From assembly GCA_025458665.1 (NCBI GenBank), contig JALOSG010000060.1:1-12441 (forward strand): DNA of 12,441 bases. The letters run 5' to 3'. The notes under the pieces were generated by a model. The model made no database searches, was not told the origin of the DNA, and saw nothing but the letters and a program-made list of their open reading frames with translations. Below are positions 6,995 to 12,441 of this stretch, one piece after another (positions within the stretch are counted from its first letter, which is position 1; each line of letters starts with the position of its first letter). The DNA comes from Serpentinimonas sp. GTDB lineage: Bacteria; Pseudomonadota; Gammaproteobacteria; Burkholderiales; Burkholderiaceae_C. Position numbers and translations under genes: made by a program.

Positions 6995-7531
6995 GTGTTC
7001 CGCACCCTGAGAACCTTCTTTGAACGCACGCTCACGGCGTTCGTCATCTTCCTGCTGGCCTCGCTGGCGGTCATCGTCCTCATGGGCGTGACCTACCGCA
7101 AGCTGGGCATTGCCATGGTCTGGTACGACGAGGTGGCCTCCATTGCGCTGGCCTGGCTCACCTACTACGGCGCTGCGCTGGCGGCGCTCAAGCGCGCGCA
7201 CATCGGCTTTCCCGGACTGGTCAATGCCATGCCGCCCGTGCTGCGTGTCCCTACCGTGCTGTTCGGCGAAGCGGTGGTGATTGGCTTTTTCGCGGTGCTG
7301 GGCTGGTACGGTTTTCAGGTGCTGCAGATTCTGCAAGGCGACACCATGGTGAGCTTGCCCTGGGTACCTACGCAGCTCACCCAGTCGGTCATCCCCATCG
7401 GATCGGCCCTGTTCATTCTGGCGCAGCTCTTCAGCCTGCCCGAACTGCTGGCCCAGGCGCGCGGCGCAGGCGTGATTGACGCCGAAAAAGCCGAGATGGA
7501 AAAAGAACTTCAGAAGGCGATGCAACAATGA
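6995..7531 (+). CDS. dctQ: TRAP transporter small membrane subunit (DctQ type)
   Basis: The 178-residue protein has four predicted membrane helices (about residues 13-34, 47-66, 87-108 and 127-147), as expected for DctQ. The family segment WYDEVASIALAWLTYYGAAL followed by KRAHIGF at 43-72 is present. It forms the inner-membrane complex with DctM that works with the periplasmic binding protein in Na+- or H+-driven uptake. Translation starts at a GTG (6995), supported by GAAGGA at 6981-6986 with 8-nt spacing. Its TGA overlaps the dctM ATG (ATGA), indicating coupled translation and fixed stoichiometry of the two membrane subunits. The C-terminus from about residue 160 is charged and probably cytoplasmic. 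Confidence 0.9.
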   Translation: MFRTLRTFFERTLTAFVIFLLASLAVIVLMGVTYRKLGIAMVWYDEVASIALAWLTYYGAALAALKRAHIGFPGLVNAMPPVLRVPTVLFGEAVVIGFFAVLGWYGFQVLQILQGDTMVSLPWVPTQLTQSVIPIGSALFILAQLFSLPELLAQARGAGVIDAEKAEMEKELQKAMQQ

Positions 7532-8811
7532 CCGCCGGACTCATGCTCCTGGGCCTGGTGGCCCTGATCCTCATCAACGTGCCTATAGGCGTTTCGCTGG
7601 GCGTGGTGGCCATGATTGCCATGGTCATCCATGGCGGTACCGACTCGCTCCTGAGTGGTGCCATCACCATGTTCACGGGGGCCACCAGCTTCCCGCTGCT
7701 GTCCATCCCGCTGTTCATCCTGGCCGGTGCCATCATGAACTCGTCCAGCCTGTCGCGGCGCCTCATCGCGTTTGCGTCGGCGCTGTTCGGCTTCATCAAG
7801 GGCGGCCTGGCCATGGTGAACATCGGCACCTCGCTGTTCTTCGCCGAGATTTCGGGCTCTGCCGTGGCCGACGTGGCCGCCATGGGCTCCATCCTGATTC
7901 CGGCCATGAAGAAGAAGGGCTACCCGAAAGAGTTCGCGGCTGCCGTCACTTCGTCGTCGGCCACGCTGGCCATCATCATCCCGCCCTCCATTCCCATGAT
8001 CCTGTACGCCGTCATGGCCGAGGCTTCGGTGGTGCAGATTTTTGTCGCGGGCATTGTCCCTGGCGTGCTTGGCGGTGGCCTCATGATGGGCCTGGCCTAC
8101 TGGTACGCCAAGCGCTACAACTATCCCGTGGAAGAGGTGTTCAGCTGGTCCAAGCTGCGCTCCACCTTCAAGGACGCTGCCTGGGCTTTCCTGCTGCCCA
8201 TGATCATTCTGGGTGGCATCTTTGGCGGCGTGGTCACTGCCACGGAAGGCGCGGCACTGGCCGTGCTGGCCGCCCTGTTCATTGGTGGCGTCATCTACCG
8301 CGAACTCAACTTCAAGCACCTCTACGAGTGCATGGTGGAAGGCGGCGTGCAGACCGCCGTGGTGATGCTGCTGGTGGCCGCCTCTGCCCTGCTGGGCCAC
8401 CTGCTCACCGAGCAGCAGCTGCCGCAGCAGTTGGCCAGCTGGATTTCCTCGCTCACCCAGAACAAGTACGCGGTACTGGCTATCCTGAACGTGTTCTTCC
8501 TGTTCGCCGGGCTGTTCCTGCACTCGGCCGCCGCCATCATCCTGATCGTGCCCATCGTCATGCCGCTGGTGAAGGCTGTGGGCATCGATCCGGTGCACTT
8601 CGGCCTGATCGTGACGCTGAACCTGGGCATTGGCCAGCAGACCCCGCCGGTGGCCAGCGTGCTCATGACGGCCTGCTCCATTGCCAAGGCCGATATGTGG
8701 AAAGTCACCCGCGTGAACCTGCCCTTCATCGGTGTGCTGGTGTTCCTGTTGCTCATGGTGACCTACATACCCGCCATCCCGATGTTCCTGGTGGAAGTGT
8801 TCTACCGCTGA
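7528..8811 (+). CDS. dctM: TRAP transporter large membrane subunit (DctM type)
   Basis: The 427-residue protein is almost continuously hydrophobic, with roughly a dozen helices and re-entrant segments, the usual size for DctM. Family motifs are SGSAVAD at 109-115, KKKGYPKEFAAAV at 128-140, IIPPSIPMILY at 150-160, TATEGAA at 237-243 and GQQTPPV at 369-375. The TATE and QTPP regions correspond to the helix-break sites that bind Na+ in the SiaQM and DctQM structures. This subunit carries out ion-coupled transport of the substrate delivered by DctP. It overlaps dctQ by 4 bp, with AGAAGG about 10 nt before its ATG. The next gene begins 13 bp after its stop, so the crotonase and CoA-transferase genes are almost certainly on the same transcript. 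Confidence 0.93.
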   Translation: MTAGLMLLGLVALILINVPIGVSLGVVAMIAMVIHGGTDSLLSGAITMFTGATSFPLLSIPLFILAGAIMNSSSLSRRLIAFASALFGFIKGGLAMVNIGTSLFFAEISGSAVADVAAMGSILIPAMKKKGYPKEFAAAVTSSSATLAIIIPPSIPMILYAVMAEASVVQIFVAGIVPGVLGGGLMMGLAYWYAKRYNYPVEEVFSWSKLRSTFKDAAWAFLLPMIILGGIFGGVVTATEGAALAVLAALFIGGVIYRELNFKHLYECMVEGGVQTAVVMLLVAASALLGHLLTEQQLPQQLASWISSLTQNKYAVLAILNVFFLFAGLFLHSAAAIILIVPIVMPLVKAVGIDPVHFGLIVTLNLGIGQQTPPVASVLMTACSIAKADMWKVTRVNLPFIGVLVFLLLMVTYIPAIPMFLVEVFYR

Positions 8812-8824
8812 TGGAGTACGCAGC

Positions 8825-9622
8825 ATGACCACCCCCGAGGCTGCTGGCCGCGTGACCCTGCGCACCGAGGCGGGCGTGGCCTGGATCACCTTCGACCGGC
8901 CCGCCGCGCGCAACGCCATGACCTGGGCGATGTACGAGCAGTTGTCGGGTATCTGCCAGCAGTTGCAGCAGGACCACTCGGTGCGTGTGGCGGTGTTCCG
9001 TGGCGCGGGTGGGCAGGCGTTTGTGGCGGGCACCGACATCGAACAGTTCCTGGCGTTCAAGAGCGGCGACGACGGCGTGGCCTACGAGCGCCGCATTGAA
9101 GCGGGCATTGTGGAAATGTGCAGTCTGCCCATGCCGACCGTAGCGGTGGTGGAGGGTTTCGCGGTGGGCGGCGGGCTGTTGCTGGCCACTTGCTGCGATT
9201 TCCGCCTGGCCACCCCCGATGCGCAGTTTGGCGTACCGATTGCACGCACGCTGGGCAACTGCCTGTCGTTGGAAAACCTGGCGCGTCTGCGCTCGGCGTG
9301 GGGGCCACAGCGCATGCGCCGCATGCTCATGCTGGCCGAACTGCTGGGTGCACCCGAAGCGCTGGCGTGCGGCTACCTGCACGCGGTGGCAGAGCCTGCC
9401 GAGCTGGATGCAGCCACTGGCAAACTGGTGCAGCAACTGGCGGCGCTGGCGCCCGTGACACAGCGCGTGAGCAAGGCGGGCCTGCAACGGCTGCAAATGC
9501 ACGAGGTGCCCCCGGAAGGCAGTGGCGACGACCTGATTCGCGCGGCCTATGGCAGCGCCGACTTTGCCGAGGGTGTATCTGCTTTCGTGGGCAAACGCCG
9601 ACCGGCGTGGAAAGGTTGCTGA
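8825..9622 (+). CDS. Crotonase-fold (enoyl-CoA hydratase/isomerase family) protein lacking both classical hydratase glutamates
   Basis: The 265-residue protein has the crotonase fold. ITFDRPAARNAM at 21-32, the oxyanion-hole segment AGTDIEQF at 68-75 and VEGFAVGGGLLLATCCDFRLA at 109-129 are all recognisable. In canonical enoyl-CoA hydratase the two catalytic glutamates lie in GGGCEL and FGQPEI. Here the matching segments are GGGLLL (L119) and FGVPIA (I139), so both are absent. The protein is therefore unlikely to be a standard hydratase. It may be an isomerase, hydrolase, lyase or decarboxylase with other catalytic residues in the ARTLGNCLSLEN stretch (140-151), or a hydratase of unusual mechanism. 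GGAG at 8813-8816 supports the ATG. The CoA-transferase follows after 4 bp, suggesting both act on the same CoA thioester. The CaiD-CaiB pair of carnitine metabolism is a formal analogy only. Fold is confident; activity is open. Confidence 0.85.
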   Translation: MTTPEAAGRVTLRTEAGVAWITFDRPAARNAMTWAMYEQLSGICQQLQQDHSVRVAVFRGAGGQAFVAGTDIEQFLAFKSGDDGVAYERRIEAGIVEMCSLPMPTVAVVEGFAVGGGLLLATCCDFRLATPDAQFGVPIARTLGNCLSLENLARLRSAWGPQRMRRMLMLAELLGAPEALACGYLHAVAEPAELDAATGKLVQQLAALAPVTQRVSKAGLQRLQMHEVPPEGSGDDLIRAAYGSADFAEGVSAFVGKRRPAWKGC

Positions 9623-9626
9623 GGGA

Positions 9627-10859
9627 ATGACTGCGAACGAAGCTTCTGGTGGCAAGCCCCCTGCCCAGCGCTCTGGCCCCCTGGCGGGCCTGAAGGTGCT
9701 GGAGCTCACCCAGATCATGTCGGGTCCCACCTGCGGCCTGCTGCTGGCGGATATGGGTGCTGACGTCATCAAGATAGAAAAGCTGCCGGGCGGTGACGAC
9801 TCCCGGGGCTACCGCGACCCCCAGGTGAACGGGGTGTCAGCGCCTTTCATGATGCTCAACCGCAACAAGCGCGGGCTGGCACTGAACCTGAAAAGCGAGG
9901 CGGGCCGTGCGCTGCTGCTGCGCATGGTGAAAGACGCCGATGTGCTGGTGGAGAACTTCCGCGGCGGCACCATGGACAAGCTGGGGCTGGGCTACGACGT
10001 GCTGAAGGCCGCCAACCCCGGACTCATTTACTGCGCCATTACGGGCTATGGGCGCACGGGGCCTTATGCCGACAAAGGTGGCTTCGACCTGATTGCACAG
10101 GGCTTTGCAGGACTCATGTCGGTGACGGGAGAGCCTGGAAGGCCGCCGTCGAAGAACGGCAACGCGGTGTCCGACATGAACGCCGGCATTCTGGCTGCGC
10201 TGGGCATACTGGCGGCCTACATCCACAAGCTCAAGACCGGCGAGGGGCAGGTGGTGGACACCTCGCTCAGCGACGCAGCGCTGCAGCAGACCTACTGGCA
10301 TGCGGCGGTGTGGTTTGCCACGAAGAAATCGCCGCAGCCCACCGGCTCGGCACACCTGCTCACTGCGCCCTACCAGGCGTTCCAGGCGGCCGATGGCTGG
10401 ATCAACATAGGCGGCGCCAACCAGAGCAACTGGGAGCGCATTTGCGACGTGCTGGGCCACCCCGAATGGCGCACGGACCCGCGCTTTGCCACCAACAGCG
10501 ACCGCATGGCCCACCTGGATACGCTCGTAGGCCTCATGAACGCGGTGGTAAGCACCCGCACCCGCGCGCAATGGCAGGCCGATTTCGATGCCGCGGGTGT
10601 TCCCGCCGGGCCGGTGCACACCATAGGCGAGGCGCTGGAACACCCGCAAACCCTTGCGCGAGGCATGGTGGTGGAACTGGACCACCCGCAGGCAGGCCCT
10701 ACCCAAGCCATCGGCTGCCCCATTCATTTTTCCGCCACGCCCACCGACAAACGCCGCCCCGCGCCGCTGCTGGGCCAGCACACCCGGGAACTGCTGGCCG
10801 AGTTGGGTCTGGCCAACGCCGAGGTGGAACAGTTGCTGGCCGATGGTGTGGTGGGCTGA
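9627..10859 (+). CDS. Class III (CaiB/BaiF, formyl-CoA transferase-like) CoA-transferase
   Basis: The 410-residue protein matches class III CoA-transferases in length and order of motifs. It opens with LAGLKVLELTQIMSGP (19-34), then LLADMGADVIKIEKLPGGDD (39-58) and NRNKRGLALNL (78-88). VSDMNAGILAALGIL at 181-195 carries D183, the position of the aspartate that forms the acyl-anhydride and CoA-linked intermediates. GQVVDTSLSDAAL at 207-219 is also typical. These enzymes form interlocked dimers and move CoA between carboxylates such as formate/oxalate, succinate or carnitine derivatives. The start at 9627 lies 4 bp after the crotonase stop. An upstream in-frame ATG at 9549 would overlap the crotonase gene by 74 bp and adds non-family sequence, so it was rejected. 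GAGG at 9621-9624 sits very close to the ATG. The stop codon lies in the first partial unit of the downstream repeat. Substrates cannot be assigned. Confidence 0.92.
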   Translation: MTANEASGGKPPAQRSGPLAGLKVLELTQIMSGPTCGLLLADMGADVIKIEKLPGGDDSRGYRDPQVNGVSAPFMMLNRNKRGLALNLKSEAGRALLLRMVKDADVLVENFRGGTMDKLGLGYDVLKAANPGLIYCAITGYGRTGPYADKGGFDLIAQGFAGLMSVTGEPGRPPSKNGNAVSDMNAGILAALGILAAYIHKLKTGEGQVVDTSLSDAALQQTYWHAAVWFATKKSPQPTGSAHLLTAPYQAFQAADGWINIGGANQSNWERICDVLGHPEWRTDPRFATNSDRMAHLDTLVGLMNAVVSTRTRAQWQADFDAAGVPAGPVHTIGEALEHPQTLARGMVVELDHPQAGPTQAIGCPIHFSATPTDKRRPAPLLGQHTRELLAELGLANAEVEQLLADGVVG

Positions 10860-10944
10860 ACCCCAGACCAATCAGTCGGGCGTGGGCCGCTACGCTGAAC
10901 CCCAAAACCAATGGGTCAGGCGTGGGCCGCTACGCTGAACCCCA
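10855..10944. repeat. Tandem repeat, about 40-bp period, duplicating the 3' end of the sensor kinase gene
   Basis: Two 37-bp units, 10868-10904 and 10908-10944, differ at only three bases and share an identical 26-bp core (10879-10904 and 10919-10944). A third, partial copy of 11 bp, GCTGAACCCCA, occurs at 10855-10865 and includes the CoA-transferase stop codon. The right-hand unit contains the last codons and TGA of the sensor kinase gene on the minus strand. In the left-hand unit the matching stop is CGA, so the copied tail peptide (GFSVAAHA) would continue with arginine. The repeat therefore fills the 56-bp gap between the two convergent genes. No stable terminator hairpin was found in it. 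Confidence 0.85.
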
Positions 10945-12256
10945 CGCGGGTGGTACCTGCGCTCGACATGGCCAGCGTATCCCCGTCGTGCATGCGCGCA
11001 ATGGCCGCCACAATGGACAGGCCCAGGCCGTGGTGGGGCATGTCGGCATCACTGCGGGCGGAATCGGCACGGAAGAAACGGTCGAACAGACGAGACATGT
11101 GTTCCGGCGCGATCGATGGTCCGCGGTTCTCCACCACCAGGCCCACCACGCCCTTTGGGTCGGCCTCGATGCTGACCTTGAGCACCGAGCCTGGCTCCGC
11201 GTAGCGGATGGCGTTGCCCAGCAGATTGGACAGCGCGCGCTTGACCAGTGGCTCGTCCACCGCCACCGTCGCATCGCCCTGCACCGCCACGGTCAGCCGC
11301 GCATCTTCCAGCGGCGCTTCGTGGAAGTCCACCACCTGCGCCACCACCTGCGCCAGGCTCACCGGAGCGCCCCGGCGCGCCTTGGTGCCACGGTCGGCCT
11401 GCGCCAGGAACAGCATGTCGTTCACGATGGCAGCAATGCGCTGCAACTCCTCCAGGTTCGACTCCAGCACAGTAGCCAGCTCGTCGGCGGTGCGCTCCCG
11501 GCTCAGGGCCACCTCGGTCTGCCCCATGAGCGTGGCCAGCGGTGTGCGCAACTCGTGGGCCACATCGGCATTGAAGCCCTCCAGCTGCGCGTAGGTGGAC
11601 TCCACGCGCTGCATGAGTCCGTTGAACTGGTCGATCAGGGGGCGCAGCTCTTGCGCAGGCTCGGGCAGGTGCAGGCGCTGCCCCGGCTGGCGCACATCGA
11701 TGGCCTCGGTCTGCTCGGCCAGCTTGAGCAAGGGCTTGAGTTCGCAACGCACCCGCCAGAAGCTGCCCCAGCCTGCCAGCAGCCCACCGGTCAACACGGC
11801 AGCGGCTATCAGCCAGGCCATCTGGCGGCCAAAGGCGGCGTCTTCGGCGCAGTCCAGCACCACCCGCGCCGAGAGCGGGGCGGCTTCGCCTGGGAGGTCG
11901 ATCTGGAAGACACGCGGGCGTGCGGTGTCGGCCTCCACATCGAAATCGGGGGACTGATCCCGGTACAGCACCGTGCCCTGCGCATCCTGCAGCAGGAAAA
12001 ATGTTCCGGGACGCCGCTCCTCGGTCCAGGCCAGCTTGGCCAGTACCGCTTCGCGGCCGCCTTCGGCATGGGTGTCGCGCACGATATCGGCCATGAGGGT
12101 GGCGTACTGCGTCAGCTGCTCCTCGTGCTTCATCTTGAACATCATGGCGGTGGCGCCGTAGATGAAGGCCAGCAGCACGCTCAGCCCGATGATGGTCTGC
12201 AGCGCCAGCAGCACGGACAGGCGCCGGCCAATGGAGTAATCGCAAGGCTTCGTCAT
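10916..12256 (-). CDS. Two-component sensor histidine kinase, CusS/heavy-metal type
   Basis: The 446-residue membrane kinase has TM1 at about 12-34, a periplasmic domain of roughly 110 residues, TM2 at about 147-165 and a HAMP-like linker. The phosphoacceptor H234 lies in FNADVAHELRTPL. The ATPase part has the N-box ALSNLLGNAIRYA (341-353), F-box LFDRFFR (390-396) and G2 box HGLGLSI (409-415). The G1 box reads VENRGPSI instead of DxGxG, a divergence I associate with CusS-like kinases. Length and partner point to copper/silver or another heavy metal. The periplasmic side has a Met/His stretch near TM1 (MMFKMKH, 38-44) and C136, but no definite metal site. The ATG overlaps the regulator's TGA (ATGA), with GGAG 8 nt upstream. 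The gene converges on the CoA-transferase and has no evident link to the catabolic operon. Its last codons lie within the tandem repeat. Confidence 0.92.
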   Translation of the reverse strand: MTKPCDYSIGRRLSVLLALQTIIGLSVLLAFIYGATAMMFKMKHEEQLTQYATLMADIVRDTHAEGGREAVLAKLAWTEERRPGTFFLLQDAQGTVLYRDQSPDFDVEADTARPRVFQIDLPGEAAPLSARVVLDCAEDAAFGRQMAWLIAAAVLTGGLLAGWGSFWRVRCELKPLLKLAEQTEAIDVRQPGQRLHLPEPAQELRPLIDQFNGLMQRVESTYAQLEGFNADVAHELRTPLATLMGQTEVALSRERTADELATVLESNLEELQRIAAIVNDMLFLAQADRGTKARRGAPVSLAQVVAQVVDFHEAPLEDARLTVAVQGDATVAVDEPLVKRALSNLLGNAIRYAEPGSVLKVSIEADPKGVVGLVVENRGPSIAPEHMSRLFDRFFRADSARSDADMPHHGLGLSIVAAIARMHDGDTLAMSSAGTTRVGFSVAAHA

Positions 12257-12441
12257 GTGCGTTGCTCCAGCACGTAGCCCATACCGCGCACGTTGTGCAG
12301 CAACTTGGGCTTGAAGGGGTCGTCCATCTTGGAACGCAGCCGCCGTATGGCCACCTCCACCACGTTGGTGTCGGAATCAAAGTTCATGTCCCACACCTGC
12401 TCGGCCAGGGTGGTGCGCGACAGAATCTGCCCCTTGCGCCG
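12253..12441 (-). CDS. OmpR-family response regulator, C-terminal part (CusR/CopR-like), cut by window edge
   Basis: The frame is open from the right edge and ends at TGA (12253-12255), giving the last 62 residues. They cover the end of an OmpR/PhoB winged-helix DNA-binding domain. The segments LAEQVWDMNFDSDTNVVEVA, IRRLRSKMDD and VRGMGYVLE are characteristic of the heavy-metal CusR/CopR/IrlR branch. The receiver domain and phospho-aspartate lie outside the window. The 4-bp overlap with the kinase start shows a regulator-kinase operon read leftward. Target genes, probably metal efflux or resistance functions, would be expected to the right. Confidence 0.9.
   Translation of the reverse strand, partial: RRKGQILSRTTLAEQVWDMNFDSDTNVVEVAIRRLRSKMDDPFKPKLLHNVRGMGYVLEQRT

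Noticed and set aside
7510..9060. A 516-codon minus-strand frame opposite dctM and the crotonase gene
   Set aside because: Its composition is dominated by H, Q, G, D and R, with no domain and no ribosome-binding site. It mirrors two well-supported genes.
9549..9626. A 26-residue longer start for the CoA-transferase
   Set aside because: It would overlap the crotonase gene by 74 bp, and the extra residues are out-of-frame crotonase sequence. The start at 9627 fits the operon spacing.
8825..10859. Assignment of the crotonase and CoA-transferase as carnitine enzymes CaiD and CaiB
   Set aside because: Only the family pair is shared. The crotonase lacks the usual glutamates, and there is no carnitine-CoA ligase, betaine transporter or crotonobetainyl-CoA reductase here.
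10860..10950. A CRISPR-like array or REP hairpin
   Set aside because: There are only two full units, 3 bp apart, with no unique spacers. The unit has no strong internal inverted repeat, and one copy is coding.
10310..12277. A 655-codon plus-strand frame across the end of the CoA-transferase and opposite the kinase
   Set aside because: It spans two unrelated genes on opposite strands and shows only shadow-type composition. The kinase motifs on the minus strand are decisive.

Overview
The window is high-GC DNA (about two-thirds G+C by eye) with dense, short-spaced genes and strong G/C third-position bias. Gene content (TRAP carboxylate transporter, YdiJ-type FAD/Fe-S dehydrogenase, serine-glyoxylate-type aminotransferase, CaiB-type CoA-transferase, CusRS-like two-component pair) suggests a betaproteobacterium of the Burkholderiales, probably Comamonadaceae. 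That placement is inferred from general familiarity with these gene types, not from a search. No rRNA, tRNA, insertion sequence, phage gene or CRISPR array was recognised.

Layout. (1) 2-562 (+): the 3' part of a fumarylacetoacetate hydrolase-family gene, cut by the left edge. (2) 599-4434 (-): a two-gene unit, a GntR/FCD regulator followed with an ATGA overlap by a 1049-residue FAD + Fe-S 2-hydroxyacid dehydrogenase. Its end converges on gene 1 across a perfect 18-bp palindrome. (3) 4435-4550: a divergent control region with two TGTAT...ATACA inverted repeats and a TTGACA promoter element. (4) 4551-10859 (+): a six-gene run of class V aminotransferase, TRAP transporter P, Q and M subunits, a crotonase-fold protein and a class III CoA-transferase. 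(5) 10860-10915: a short convergent gap filled by a 40-bp-period tandem duplication that reaches into the end of the next gene. (6) 10916-12441 (-): a CusS-like sensor kinase and the C-terminal part of its OmpR-family regulator, cut by the right edge.

Working model (inference). Regions 2-4 look like one catabolic locus controlled by the GntR protein. The TRAP system would import an organic acid. The FAD/Fe-S enzyme would oxidise a D-2-hydroxyacid to a 2-oxoacid and pass electrons to the respiratory chain. The aminotransferase would interconvert an oxoacid such as glyoxylate with an amino acid. The CoA-transferase and crotonase would activate and process an acyl group. I do not recognise this exact gene combination as a described pathway, and the substrate cannot be read from the sequence. 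The most interesting details are the crotonase-fold protein that lacks both classical hydratase glutamates, the paired operators, a strong hairpin between the P and Q genes, and the tandem copy of the kinase gene's 3' end.
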